Positions 1 through 8,978 are shown, numbered from the stretch's first letter. The stretch: DNA of 64,000 nucleotides from Oscillospiraceae bacterium (GCA_910574635.1 CAJTCG010000007.1:62001-126000), one strand, 5' to 3'. The notes: generated by a model from the letters alone, not told the origin. A program made the numbers and translations.

Positions 1-233
1 TTGTGCCTGGTCCGGACAGGGGCTTTGACGGGGCCAGGGGCTGGTTCAGCCGCTTTTCCATGGAGGGGCGCCCCATGTCCGCCCTGGAGTTTTTGGATAC
101 GGCGCTAACGAGCGGTACACCCCATCATTACGTCATTGCCCCGGGCCGCCTGGAGGCGGCGCTGCGGGAAATGGCGGTGCGGATGGGCCTGGAGACTGTC
201 CGGGCTATGCCCTATACGGACGGGTTGAGGTAA
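1..233 (+). CDS. L-fucose/L-arabinose isomerase-like protein, C-terminal end (partial)
   Basis: Open frame entering from the left edge and ending in TAA at 231-233, so only about the last 77 residues are visible. The stretch GTPHHYVIAPG followed by a helix with LEAALREMA resembles the C-terminal end of L-fucose/L-arabinose isomerase-like proteins, where a similar PHH motif precedes the last helix. Members interconvert aldose and ketose sugars in the cytoplasm. Only 3 nt separate its stop from the next ATG, so it belongs to the long operon that follows and would supply the ketose for the FGGY kinase. No active-site region is visible, so the substrate cannot be told, and a non-catalytic relative is possible. 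Confidence 0.5.
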   Translation, partial: VPGPDRGFDGARGWFSRFSMEGRPMSALEFLDTALTSGTPHHYVIAPGRLEAALREMAVRMGLETVRAMPYTDGLR

Positions 234-236
234 GCG

Positions 237-1295
237 ATGGAAACCATGAAGGCGATTGTACAGCACGCCCCCTTTGATTTTAGGCTGGAGCGGGTCCCCA
301 AGCCCGCCGCCGGGCCGGGAGAGGTGGTGCTGCGGATAGAGGCCGCCGGCATCTGCGCCGGGGACCGGATTATGTACCAGGGCAAGGCCCCCTGGGGAAT
401 CAGCCCGGGCGAGATCCCCGGCCACGAGTACGTGGGCGTGGTGGAGGAACTGGGAGAGGGTGCCGCGGAGTGTCACGGCCTCTCCCTGGGAGAGCGCTGC
501 ACGGCCGAGGTGCAGATTCCCTGCCGGAACTGCGCCGCCTGCCGAAAGGGGCTGTTTCACCTTTGTGAGGACGCCTCCGGCTTCCAGGGCGGCGGCTGGG
601 CAGAGTACATACGGCTGCGCCGCGGGGCGGTCGTCCACAAGGTGCCCTCCTCCATCCACCCGCTGGACGCGGCTATGATTGAACCTTTGAGCTGTGGGGC
701 TTACGCCGTGGAGCGGGCCGGGGTGGAGATGAAAGATACGGTGGTGGTAGCGGGCATGGGAGCGATTGGACTTGCGGCGTTGCAGTTTGCCCGCCTGCGT
801 AACCCCTGCCGCCTGATTGCCTTGGGGACCACGACGGAAAATACCGCCCTTGCCAGGGAGTTCGGCGCGGACGAAACCGTCAACATCCGGGAGGAGGACG
901 CCGCGGCCCGGATCCGGGAACTGACCGGAGGAGCGGGCTGCGATGTGTATATCGAGTGCTCCGGCTCCCCGGTGTCGGCGGAGACCGGCGTGGCCGCCCT
1001 GGGCCGACGTGGCCGGCTGATGATCTATGGAGTCTATACCCGGCGGGCCGCCGTGGACCTCAATGAGATTGGACAGAATAAGGAGTTGACTATTCTGGGG
1101 GGGCACCTGAGTCCCGGCATGATGCCGTATGTGATCCGCTGCCTGAAAACGGGGCAGATCCGGCCCAGAAAGATGGCCACGGACGTATTTCCCCTGGAGG
1201 AGTTTGATAAGGCAGTCAATATCAAAAAGATTCATCTCGGCAGCATCAAAACCATTCTGCTCCCGGGACTTGATGGAAGCGAGGAAGAGCGATGA
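237..1295 (+). CDS. Zinc-dependent medium-chain alcohol/polyol dehydrogenase
   Basis: 352 residues, the normal size for the MDR superfamily. Catalytic zinc ligands are visible as Cys40 and His63-Glu64 (PGHEYVG), and a structural zinc site as Cys96, Cys99, Cys102 and Cys110. The Rossmann nucleotide-binding turn GMGAIGLAA lies near residue 175. The family oxidises secondary alcohols of polyols, threonine or sugars with NAD(P). Homology by eye is closest to sorbitol, threonine and threitol/erythritol dehydrogenases, so a sugar alcohol is likely, but the substrate is not readable. The start ATG at 237 sits 3 nt after the isomerase stop, and the 3' end overlaps the next gene by 4 nt (ATGA), implying translational coupling. 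Confidence 0.85.
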   Translation: METMKAIVQHAPFDFRLERVPKPAAGPGEVVLRIEAAGICAGDRIMYQGKAPWGISPGEIPGHEYVGVVEELGEGAAECHGLSLGERCTAEVQIPCRNCAACRKGLFHLCEDASGFQGGGWAEYIRLRRGAVVHKVPSSIHPLDAAMIEPLSCGAYAVERAGVEMKDTVVVAGMGAIGLAALQFARLRNPCRLIALGTTTENTALAREFGADETVNIREEDAAARIRELTGGAGCDVYIECSGSPVSAETGVAALGRRGRLMIYGVYTRRAAVDLNEIGQNKELTILGGHLSPGMMPYVIRCLKTGQIRPRKMATDVFPLEEFDKAVNIKKIHLGSIKTILLPGLDGSEEER

Positions 1296-2272
1296 AAATT
1301 GTCATTACGGCGCCCTTTGCCGCCCAGCAGGTGGAGCAGCTGCGAAAAGACCACGAGGTGTGGTTCCAGCCTCAGACGGAAGATGTCCCCCTGCGGACGC
1401 AGGAGCAGTTGCATCATCTCCTTTTGGAAGAGCACGCGGAGATTTTTATTTGTGAATCTGACGTGGTGAGCGCCCAGGTGCTGGAGGGTCTTACTGCTCT
1501 GAAAGCGGTGTGTGTCTGCCGGGCGGGGCTGAACGACGTGGACCTGGAGGCCTGCACCATCCGGGGGATTGCTGTGATAAACACTCCGGGCCGCAACGCA
1601 GCGGCGGTTGCCGACATGGTGGTGGCCCTGTTTATCGGTATGTCCCGCTTCCTCTTTGAGGGGGAGCGCATTCTCCGGGCGGGCCAATGGGACGAGGGGA
1701 CGTACTACCGCCTGCGGGGCCGGGAGCTGTATGGCCGCACAGCGGCCTTCGTGGGCTTTGGGGCGATCCCCCGGGAGCTGAGCCGCCGCTTGCAGGCCTT
1801 TGATATGAGGCTGATAGCCTATGACCCCTACCTTTCAGAAGAGGATATGGCGGAGTACGGCGTTCAAAAGGCGTCCTTGGAGGAGGTTTTTTCCCGGGGG
1901 GACTTTGTGACGGTTCATGTGCCAGTGACCCGGGAGACGAAGGGGCTTGTGAACCGCCGTTTGCTGGAGCGGATGAAGCCCGACGCCTACTTTGTCAACG
2001 CCGCCCGAGCCGATATTGTCAACGAGGCGGACGTCATTGAGCACTTGAGGAACCATCGTATCGCCGGGGCGGCCTTCGACGTGTACGGGCAGGAGCCTCT
2101 GCCGCCGGAGAGTCCCTTCCTGACGTTGGACCATGTGGTGCTGATTCCCCATCTTGGGGGAGCCTCTCTGAATGTGGTGGACAATCATTCCCGGATGGTG
2201 GTCTCAGATCTACGGCTTTTCTGGGAGGGCAAGCGTCCCCTTCACCTGGCAAACCCGGGAGTGCTGGCATGA
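1292..2272 (+). CDS. D-2-hydroxyacid dehydrogenase (NAD-dependent)
   Basis: 326 residues with the two-domain plan of D-isomer-specific 2-hydroxyacid dehydrogenases. The NAD-binding loop reads VGFGAIPRELS (usual pattern GxGxxGR; here Pro replaces the second-last Gly). Downstream are the catalytic Arg in NAARADIVNE, the Glu in YGQEPLP and the His in IPHLGGAS. The family reduces 2-keto acids or oxidises D-2-hydroxy acids (phosphoglycerate, erythronate-4-phosphate, glyoxylate and others). It overlaps both neighbours by 4 nt, so it is translated with the Zn dehydrogenase and the FGGY kinase. By context it may link a hydroxyacid to the 2-oxoacid:ferredoxin oxidoreductase further down; this is inference. 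Confidence 0.85.
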   Translation: MKIVITAPFAAQQVEQLRKDHEVWFQPQTEDVPLRTQEQLHHLLLEEHAEIFICESDVVSAQVLEGLTALKAVCVCRAGLNDVDLEACTIRGIAVINTPGRNAAAVADMVVALFIGMSRFLFEGERILRAGQWDEGTYYRLRGRELYGRTAAFVGFGAIPRELSRRLQAFDMRLIAYDPYLSEEDMAEYGVQKASLEEVFSRGDFVTVHVPVTRETKGLVNRRLLERMKPDAYFVNAARADIVNEADVIEHLRNHRIAGAAFDVYGQEPLPPESPFLTLDHVVLIPHLGGASLNVVDNHSRMVVSDLRLFWEGKRPLHLANPGVLA

Positions 2273-3762
2273 AGGAAGCGGCTGTCATTGTCATTGACGC
2301 GGGGACCGGGGACTGCCGGGTTGCCGCCTTTTCCGATAAGGGTGAGCCGCTGGCCTCCGCCCATCGGGAATGGACCTATCAAAGCGGTCGGGAGGGAATC
2401 CCCGGGGCGTTCGCCTTTGACCCGGAGGGCTGCTGGCGGAGCGTGAAGGAGCTTTTGCAGGCAGTGACGGCGCGGGCCGGATGCGCCGCCGCCGTTACCG
2501 TTACAAGCCAGCGGGACGGCATGGCCTTTTTGGACCGGGAGGGACGGGAGCTGTACTGCGCGCCCAATATGGATCTGCGGGGAGAGGCGGCCCTTCCGGC
2601 CCTAAGGCCTTTTTGCCGGGAGATATTGGAGCGGACGGGACTGCCGCTGCACGCGCTGTTCGGCTTGAGCCGCCTGACCTGGCACCGGGACTTTGCCCCG
2701 GAGGTTTATGAGCGCATCGACTGTGTGCTGATGCTGTGCGACTGGCTTGCATTTCGGCTCTGCGGAGAGCGGCGCAGCGAACGCGCCGCCGCCAGCTCCT
2801 CCCAGATGCTGTCCCTTCGCTCTGGAGAGTATGACCGGGCACTGATGGAGCGTTTGGGGCTGCGGGGGGACCTCTTTCCCAGAACCTGCGGCGCGGCGGA
2901 GGCGGTGGGCGGCCTGCTGCCGGGGGTGGCCCGGGAGACCGGCTTGAAAGCCGGGGTGCCTGTGTTCATCAGCGGAAGCGACGCTCATTGCGGCGCGGTT
3001 GGCACGGGATGCCTGCGAAGCGGGGAGACCGCCGTGATCGCGGGGACCACCACGCCGGTTCTCTCCTTTTTTGACCGCCCGGTTGTGGATAAGCGGGGTG
3101 CGCTCTACGGAAGCCTTTCCTCCCTGCCCGGCCTGTGGACGCTGGAGGCGAACGCCGACAGCACGGGCCTTTCCTACCGCTGGGTCCGCGATCTCTTTTT
3201 CCCTGGAAAGGCGGATGCCTTTAGGCGCATGGAGGCGGAGGCGCGGACCGTCCCGCCGGGAAGCGGCGGCATGAAAGCTTACATCGGCGTAGGCATTCGG
3301 GGAGAGGAGAAGGGGTGCAATCTGGGGGGCTTTTTATTCCCAGTGCCTTGGAACATCAGCGACTTCGGCCGCGCCCACTTCCTGCGCGCCGCCCTGGAAA
3401 GCAACGCCTTCGGCACGGCGGCAAACCTGGAGGCACTGTGGGCGTCGGGTGCGGAGAAACCGGAGCTGCTGCACCTGTGCGGCGGACAAAGTCGCTCACC
3501 TCTGTGGGCGGGAATGCTGGCGGACACGGCGGGCGTTGCCGTTCAAACCTATGAAAACGCGGAAGCTACGGCCCTGGGTGCGGCGCTGCTGGCCGCCTAT
3601 GGCGTGGGGCTGTATCCTACGGTCCGGGCCGCGGCGGAGGCCTTTGTCCGCCCCGGCCGCCGCTATGCGCCGGACCCGGATTCTCCGTATCCAGCCCTAT
3701 ACCGGCAGTGGCGGGAGCGGCGGAGGCACCTTTTGGAACTGTCCTGCCGGGAAGAACCCTGA
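2269..3762 (+). CDS. FGGY-family carbohydrate kinase (LsrK-like)
   Basis: 497 residues, standard for FGGY kinases. The N-terminal phosphate-binding turn is DAGTGDCRVAAF near residue 10. The C-terminal ATPase half shows GGQSRSPLWAGMLAD and the closing NAEATALGAALLAAYG segment. By eye the sequence follows the autoinducer-2 kinase LsrK subfamily (PGAFAFD and NMDLRGE in the first domain) more than xylulokinase or glycerol kinase. Members phosphorylate a linear sugar, ketose or polyol hydroxyl with ATP. It overlaps the hydroxyacid dehydrogenase by 4 nt and precedes a class II aldolase, an order typical of kinase-then-aldolase cleavage of a ketose or deoxysugar. The substrate is unknown. Confidence 0.85.
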   Translation: MKEAAVIVIDAGTGDCRVAAFSDKGEPLASAHREWTYQSGREGIPGAFAFDPEGCWRSVKELLQAVTARAGCAAAVTVTSQRDGMAFLDREGRELYCAPNMDLRGEAALPALRPFCREILERTGLPLHALFGLSRLTWHRDFAPEVYERIDCVLMLCDWLAFRLCGERRSERAAASSSQMLSLRSGEYDRALMERLGLRGDLFPRTCGAAEAVGGLLPGVARETGLKAGVPVFISGSDAHCGAVGTGCLRSGETAVIAGTTTPVLSFFDRPVVDKRGALYGSLSSLPGLWTLEANADSTGLSYRWVRDLFFPGKADAFRRMEAEARTVPPGSGGMKAYIGVGIRGEEKGCNLGGFLFPVPWNISDFGRAHFLRAALESNAFGTAANLEALWASGAEKPELLHLCGGQSRSPLWAGMLADTAGVAVQTYENAEATALGAALLAAYGVGLYPTVRAAAEAFVRPGRRYAPDPDSPYPALYRQWRERRRHLLELSCREEP

Positions 3763-3797
3763 GCGGGTGAATGAAACGAAGATAAGGAGCGATTATT

Positions 3798-4460
3798 ATG
3801 CTGATGGAACTGGAACGCCGGCAGATTGTGGAGACAGGCCGGCTGATGTACGAACGGGGCCTTTGCCAGATGTGCGGGGGCAATATCTCCATCCGGGACC
3901 CGAAGACGGAGCTTGTTGCGATCAAACCCAGCGGCGGGGCTTATATTTACCTAAAGCCGGAGGATATCATCGTCGTGGATATGGACGGCAAAGTGGTGGA
4001 AGGGGACAAAAAGCCCTCCATTGAAACGCAGATGCACCTTGGGATATACAAGGCGCGTCCGGAAATTATGGCGGTGGTCCACAGCCATCCCCTTCATGCC
4101 GTGGCCTGGAGCCTGCGGCACAGTTATTTGCCCAGTGTAATCTGTGCGCAGTATATGCTCAACGGTGCGGTGAAGGTGGCCCCCTATGAAGACGCGGGCT
4201 CTGCGGAGTTGGCAGCAAGTGCGGTAAAGGCCATCGGCGAGGACGGATACGCCTGCATTCTTCAGGCCCACGGCGTTATCGCCGGAAGTTGCTTTGACGT
4301 GCTGCACGCCTTGGAAATGAACATGGTTGTGGAGGACGCCTGTCGAATCGCCATGCTCTGCGGCCCCGGTGAAGACTATTTCACCATCGACGCACAGCTT
4401 GGCGCCGCAGGGGGCTACGACGGTCTGGAGCGGCTGCGCCGTTTTGCCGGCCAGCCCTGA
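3798..4460 (+). CDS. Class II aldolase/adducin family protein (fuculose-phosphate aldolase-like)
   Basis: 220 residues, the usual length for L-fuculose-1-phosphate or ribulose-5-phosphate epimerase-type class II enzymes. It has the phosphate-binding CGGNISIRD segment, a PSG loop (AIKPSGGAYIY) and zinc ligands in VVHSHPLHAVAWS (HxxxH) and AHGVIAGS. The family makes reversible retro-aldol cuts of ketose phosphates to DHAP plus an aldehyde, or decarboxylates or epimerises related substrates. It lies 35 nt after the kinase, behind AAGGAGCG, and 12 nt before the next gene. With the kinase it probably forms the core sugar-cleavage step of this operon. Confidence 0.85.
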   Translation: MLMELERRQIVETGRLMYERGLCQMCGGNISIRDPKTELVAIKPSGGAYIYLKPEDIIVVDMDGKVVEGDKKPSIETQMHLGIYKARPEIMAVVHSHPLHAVAWSLRHSYLPSVICAQYMLNGAVKVAPYEDAGSAELAASAVKAIGEDGYACILQAHGVIAGSCFDVLHALEMNMVVEDACRIAMLCGPGEDYFTIDAQLGAAGGYDGLERLRRFAGQP

Positions 4461-4472
4461 TAAGGAGGACAT

Positions 4473-5465
4473 ATGAACGGTTGGAAATCTCCGAAGCCCT
4501 CGGTGGAGGAATTGCTGCACGGATGCGCCGGCGTGCTGATCGCCGGCTGCGGCGGCGGAGGCGATTTGGTGCAAAGCGTATCCATTATGAATTACGCCAA
4601 AAACCTGGGTGTGAATAACGTGTGCCTTGCCACGATCTCCGTCAACTGGTGGGGTGCGTTTTCCGACGGCTGCGAAGTGTTCGACCTGGATTGGTTCCAG
4701 CCGGCGGAGCGTATCGGCCCGGACCTTGCCCGCATCTTGCCGGATACCCGGCTCACCGGCGGCATGGGAGCGGGGAAGCCCACCTATGAGATTGCCATGG
4801 CCCGGACGTTTGACGTGCCGGTGTATGCGATCCACCTTGGAAACGGACTTCCCGGCGTCCGTGGCGCCCTGGAGGAGATTATCCGACGCCATGGATGTGA
4901 GCTGTTCATCAGCGCCGACATCGGGTCCGACGCCTTCTTCAGCGGCGAGGAAACCCAAGTCTGTTCCCCGCTGATTGACGCTTTTTCCGTCCTCTGCGCC
5001 TCGGAGCTTTCGATTCCCGGGGTCTACGCGCTTAACGGCTACGGCGGAGACGCGGAGATGCACATGGCCCACCTGAACCGCAACGTGGGCGAGTGCATGC
5101 GCCGGGGAGGCTTTCTGGGAGCCGGGGGAATTACCCAAAGGGACGTGGTGGATCTGCAGCGGGTCTTTGACATGATGGGTCCCGACGATGTGGAGCAGTG
5201 GCCCTGCCGGGCCGCCCGGGGAGAGCTTGGCGTGTTCTACTGCAAGCGCCTTTGGGGGGTGGAGCGCATTCCCGCCGCTGCCGCTACTTTCTATTTTGAC
5301 CCGGACGTGATCTGCGGGATGAATCCCGCGATTCAGGCGGTGCGGGGCACAAAGACACTCCAGCAGGCCGAGGATGCTATCTATGCCCAGTGCGGCATTC
5401 TCAGCGAAACCCGTCTCGCTCTGGAACTGCCCTATCCCATGCCGCCTCAAAGGGCGGACAAGTGA
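4473..5465 (+). CDS. DUF1152-like protein of unknown function
   Basis: 330 residues. A glycine-rich GCGGGGDLVQS turn at about residues 25-35 and the patterns GGMGAGKPTYEIAMAR and NGYGGDAEMHM match, as far as memory allows, the DUF1152 family, whose role is not established. The early GxGGGG turn suggests nucleotide or phosphate binding. The protein is cytoplasmic, with no signal peptide or membrane segment. It begins 12 nt after the aldolase behind TAAGGAGG and is followed 10 nt later by the deaminase-like gene, so it is an integral member of the operon. Its constant company with catabolic enzymes here suggests an enzyme rather than a regulator; this is inference. Confidence 0.6.
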   Translation: MNGWKSPKPSVEELLHGCAGVLIAGCGGGGDLVQSVSIMNYAKNLGVNNVCLATISVNWWGAFSDGCEVFDLDWFQPAERIGPDLARILPDTRLTGGMGAGKPTYEIAMARTFDVPVYAIHLGNGLPGVRGALEEIIRRHGCELFISADIGSDAFFSGEETQVCSPLIDAFSVLCASELSIPGVYALNGYGGDAEMHMAHLNRNVGECMRRGGFLGAGGITQRDVVDLQRVFDMMGPDDVEQWPCRAARGELGVFYCKRLWGVERIPAAAATFYFDPDVICGMNPAIQAVRGTKTLQQAEDAIYAQCGILSETRLALELPYPMPPQRADK

Positions 5466-5475
5466 GGAGGCTGTC

Positions 5476-6510
5476 ATGGACCTAACATCTTTTATCGCCG
5501 GGATGCCCAAGGCGGAAAACCACGTCCACCTGGACGGCTCCACTTCTCCCGCCTCCGCCCTGGCCTTGGGGCGGCGCAACGGGATAGCTCTTCCGTTTTC
5601 CAGTGTGGAGGAGGCTGTGGAGCGGTATCGCTATGAGGATCTGGACGGGTTTCTCCGTATCATTAACGCCGTTTGCCAGGTCATTCAAACGGAGGAGGAT
5701 TTTGCCTTCCTTACGGAAGAACTGGCAAAGCAGGCCAAGGCGCAGAATATCCGCTGCCGGGAGGTCATGCTCTCGTGCCATTACCATGAAAGCCGGGGGA
5801 TTTCCTTTGAGACCCAGATTCGGGGTTTTATCCGGGGCCGGAAAATCGCCTGGGAGAAATACGGGGTGTACCTTTGCGCAGTGCCGGAGATTGACCGTAC
5901 TATGCCGCCGGAGGAGAGCCTGGTGTTTATCGATCGCCTCCTCCCCTGGCGGGAGGAGGCCGGGATTGCGGCCGTCGGGCTTGACGGCGCGGAGGCCGGT
6001 TATCCGGCCCACCGCCACCAGGCGGCGTTCGCCCGGGCAAAAGAGTGCGGCTTCCACGTCACCTCTCACGCGGGGGAGGCCTATGGCCCCGTCAGCGTGA
6101 TCGATTCCCTGGATGCCATCGGTTCGGAGCGCATTGATCACGGCGTGCGCTCCATCGAGGACCCGGAGCTGGTCCGGCGCCTGGCCCGGGAGGAGATCCT
6201 GCTGACGGTCTGCCCCATCAGCAATGTGGCGCTGAAGGTCTATCCCAGCCTTGCCGCCCACCCCTTTAAAAAGCTGCTGGACGCCGGGGTCCCCGTTACG
6301 GTGAACTCCGACGACCCGCCCTTTTTCACCAGCGATTTGAACGACAATTACTGCGCTGTGGCGCAGGCTTTCTCCCTGACGCTGGAGGAGCTTTTGAAGA
6401 TTGCCAAGGACGCCTTTGTCCGCTCTTTCGCCCCACCAGAGCGAATTGCCGCAGGCGTTGAGGAACTGGAGAAATACTTTGCCCAAAAGGGCCCCTTGCT
6501 GACCCTGTGA
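5476..6510 (+). CDS. Adenosine/adenine deaminase family protein (adenine-deaminase-type motifs)
   Basis: 344 residues from the ATG at 5476, chosen over an upstream in-frame start because GTGAGGAGG precedes it and the family N-terminus (AENHVHLDGS, metal ligands HxH) begins right after. Further zinc and catalytic residues lie in SHAGE, ERIDHGV and VNSDDPPFF. The RIDHG and VNSDDP signatures recall the adenine deaminase branch rather than adenosine deaminase (RIGHG, INTDDP). Expected reaction: hydrolytic removal of the 6-amino group of adenine or a related purine, giving hypoxanthine and ammonia. A molybdenum hydroxylase of the xanthine dehydrogenase family is encoded in the same operon, consistent with onward oxidation. 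Substrate assignment is moderate. Confidence 0.75.
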   Translation: MDLTSFIAGMPKAENHVHLDGSTSPASALALGRRNGIALPFSSVEEAVERYRYEDLDGFLRIINAVCQVIQTEEDFAFLTEELAKQAKAQNIRCREVMLSCHYHESRGISFETQIRGFIRGRKIAWEKYGVYLCAVPEIDRTMPPEESLVFIDRLLPWREEAGIAAVGLDGAEAGYPAHRHQAAFARAKECGFHVTSHAGEAYGPVSVIDSLDAIGSERIDHGVRSIEDPELVRRLAREEILLTVCPISNVALKVYPSLAAHPFKKLLDAGVPVTVNSDDPPFFTSDLNDNYCAVAQAFSLTLEELLKIAKDAFVRSFAPPERIAAGVEELEKYFAQKGPLLTL

Positions 6511-6530
6511 GGCCGGATTGGAGGATCGAT

Positions 6531-8408
6531 ATGCAAATACCTATTATGCAGGCAAACGCCGCCGGCAGCGTGCTGGCCTATGGATATGAGGCTGTAGCCC
6601 GGGGCGCGCTGGAAGCGGACGTGAAGGTGGTATCTGGTTTCCCCGGAACCCCCAGCACCGGCGCCTTGGAGGCCCTGGCCTCCGTCGCCGGTGAGAGGGG
6701 GATTCATGTGGAATGGGCCACCAATGAGCGGGTGGCTTTGGAGACGGCTTGGGGCGCTGCGATGGACGGGCAGCGCGCCATGTGTACCATGAACCATCTG
6801 GGTATGAACGTGGTGATGGACGCGCTGAAATACTGTGCCAACTATGGCGTCACCGGCGGCATGGTGGTTTTTGTGGGAGACGATGTAGGTGCCAACACCT
6901 CCGCCATTGAGTCAGATTCCCGGGTGTTGGCCTGTTCGGCGGATGTGCCGGTGCTCACACCCTGCAGCGCGGAGGAGGCCCGCCGCATGACCCGTCGGGC
7001 CTTCTCCCTCTCGGAGGAACTTGGCTGTCCGGTCGTGGTGCGCAGCGTCTGCCAGCTGATGATGGCTCGGACGCTGGTGGATGTGGAAGTGCCTGAAACC
7101 GTGTCCCGTCCCAGTGATTTCGCCCCCAATCCCCGGCGGGTGGTTATGTTCGAGCCGGGGACCATGGCGGCGGTGACCATACACCGCTTTTTGCACGAAA
7201 ATCTCTCCCGGGCCGGCGGACTGCTGGAGGAGCAGGGATATGACGCCGCCTTCCCCGGCCCGGGCTCCACAGGAATTATAGCCTGCGGCGTGAGCTATCC
7301 CCTGGTCAAGGCGGCCATGGTCCGCTGCGGCGTGGAGGCGCCGGTTTTGAAGCTGAGCGTGATGAATCCCCTGAATGAGCGGCTTATTACCGGCTTTGCC
7401 GCCTCCCTGGACCGTATTTTGGTCTTTGAGGAGGGAGAGGCTTATGCCGAAGAGAAGATCCAGGCCATTCTTGGAAGAAGCCGCCTTCCGGCCTCTGTCT
7501 TAGGCCGCCTTTCCGGGGAGCTTCCCTTTGGCGGGGAGCTGTTCGTGGGGGAGATAGAGTCGGCCCTGCGGGCGGTATATAAGGGAGAGCGCTGGAAAGC
7601 GGCGGACGCCGCCGCTCAGGACCGCCTCTTTGAGCGGGATTTGACGCTTTGCGGCGGCTGCGGCCACATGGGACTGTTCTATGCCCTGCGCAAGGCGATG
7701 GAGGAGGTCAACGGAGGACGGTATTTGGCCTTCAGTGACGCGGGCTGCGCCTTCATGGGCATCCTGGCCCCGGCCAAGAGCATTACCTCCGCCACCAATA
7801 TGGGCGGCGGCATCAGTTTTGCCTGCGGCGCAGCCGACGCGGGCAGTGAGGTTCCGGTCTTTGCCTTGTGCGGAGACGGCGGCTTCCTCCACGGCGGCGT
7901 GTCCGCCCTGGCTGGCGCCGTGTTCAACCGTTCGAATATCGTGGCGGTGCTGCTGGACAATGCCGCCCTGGGGAACACGGGGCTCCAGCCCACGGGCTGC
8001 ACGGGACGCAACGCCGTGGGGCAGGAGGTGCCCCGGGTGGACCTGGAGGGCCTTTGCCGCAGTCTTGGCATCGTCCATCAGCAGACGGTGGACCCTTTGC
8101 GCTTGGAGGATACCATGGCCGCCATTAAGACGGCCTTGAAGGCCCCCAAGCCCGCCGTGATCATTGCCCGCCAGCCCTGCGTACTGAACCGGCTGAAGGC
8201 GGAAAAGCAGGCCGGCCATCCGGTGAGGACCGCCGCTGTGGACCCAGCCGCCTGCCGGAGGTGCGGGAAGTGCGGAGAGCTGTACTGCACCGCCATTGTC
8301 CGAGAGGGAAAAGAAGCCGTTCCGTCTATCCGGGCGGATCTGTGTTCTGCCTGCGGCATGTGTGTGGAGCTTTGCAGCGGCGGGGCCATCGGTATAAAGG
8401 AGGTGTAA
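6531..8408 (+). CDS. iorA: Indolepyruvate-type 2-oxoacid:ferredoxin oxidoreductase, alpha subunit
   Basis: 625 residues from ATG 6531, which has GGAGG at 6520-6524; an upstream GTG at 6507 lacks a site. Domain order is that of IorA: an N-terminal pyrimidine-binding domain (SGFPGTPSTGALEAL), a middle domain, then the TPP domain with CGGCGHMG, CGDGGFLHGG and LDNAALGNTGLQP. A C-terminal 2[4Fe-4S] ferredoxin domain has CRRCGKCGELYC and CSACGMCVELC. The enzyme decarboxylates 2-oxoacids, classically arylpyruvates, with CoA and ferredoxin. It pairs with the gamma-type subunit 3 nt downstream. Its location inside a sugar/purine operon rather than near aromatic amino acid genes is unusual, so its real substrate may not be indolepyruvate. 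Confidence 0.85.
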   Translation: MQIPIMQANAAGSVLAYGYEAVARGALEADVKVVSGFPGTPSTGALEALASVAGERGIHVEWATNERVALETAWGAAMDGQRAMCTMNHLGMNVVMDALKYCANYGVTGGMVVFVGDDVGANTSAIESDSRVLACSADVPVLTPCSAEEARRMTRRAFSLSEELGCPVVVRSVCQLMMARTLVDVEVPETVSRPSDFAPNPRRVVMFEPGTMAAVTIHRFLHENLSRAGGLLEEQGYDAAFPGPGSTGIIACGVSYPLVKAAMVRCGVEAPVLKLSVMNPLNERLITGFAASLDRILVFEEGEAYAEEKIQAILGRSRLPASVLGRLSGELPFGGELFVGEIESALRAVYKGERWKAADAAAQDRLFERDLTLCGGCGHMGLFYALRKAMEEVNGGRYLAFSDAGCAFMGILAPAKSITSATNMGGGISFACGAADAGSEVPVFALCGDGGFLHGGVSALAGAVFNRSNIVAVLLDNAALGNTGLQPTGCTGRNAVGQEVPRVDLEGLCRSLGIVHQQTVDPLRLEDTMAAIKTALKAPKPAVIIARQPCVLNRLKAEKQAGHPVRTAAVDPAACRRCGKCGELYCTAIVREGKEAVPSIRADLCSACGMCVELCSGGAIGIKEV

Positions 8409-8411
8409 GCA

Positions 8412-8978
8412 ATGGGAAAGCCTTTTTATCTAAGAATCTGCGGCGTGGGCGGACAGGGTAGCGTTCATTTGGCGGGGACCCTGGCGGCGGCCGCCGTTCG
8501 GGAGGGAATCTCCGTCAGCGTGATTGACCGGCCCCGCTCCGCCATGCGCTTGGGCCCCATCACCTGCGACCTCTGCCTGGGACAGGAGGGCTTCGCTCCT
8601 TTCATCGTCCCTGGGGAGGCAGACGCCGTGCTGGGCCAGGAGCCGTTGGACGGTGTGCTGAACGCCGCCTATTATCTGAAAAAGGGCGGGACGCTGGTGC
8701 TGCAAAGCGAGGCGACGCCCTCCATTGGAGAAGCCGTGGCCTGCGGCATGGACGAGCGCCGTACCGCCTGGAAGGAAAAAATGCTCCGGTGGGGCTGCCA
8801 GGTAGTGGAGGCAGACGCGTCGGCGATAACAGGCACGGGCCGGAACTACTACATGCTGGGCGTGTTTCTGCGGGCCTGCCCCTGGTTCCCCATTTCCGCC
8901 GCCGCGGTGGAGGAGGAGCTGGCCGGACAGGCGAAGAACCTGCAGTGCCTGCGGGAGGGAATGCGGGCAGCGGTTTGA
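8412..8978 (+). CDS. iorB: Indolepyruvate-type 2-oxoacid:ferredoxin oxidoreductase, beta subunit
   Basis: 188 residues, the size of IorB / the gamma domain of 2-oxoacid:ferredoxin oxidoreductases. The signature RICGVGGQGSVHLAGTLAAA at the N-terminus is the family's glycine-rich turn. It binds the CoA/TPP-bearing alpha subunit to complete the heterodimer. It starts 3 nt after iorA, behind AAGGAGGTG at 8397-8405, so the two are translated together. The following gene begins after 72 nt, the widest gap so far in this operon. Confidence 0.85.
   Translation: MGKPFYLRICGVGGQGSVHLAGTLAAAAVREGISVSVIDRPRSAMRLGPITCDLCLGQEGFAPFIVPGEADAVLGQEPLDGVLNAAYYLKKGGTLVLQSEATPSIGEAVACGMDERRTAWKEKMLRWGCQVVEADASAITGTGRNYYMLGVFLRACPWFPISAAAVEEELAGQAKNLQCLREGMRAAV

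Noticed and set aside
3951-5579. 542-codon minus-strand open frame
   Set aside because: Antisense to the aldolase and DUF1152-like genes, with no recognisable protein pattern.
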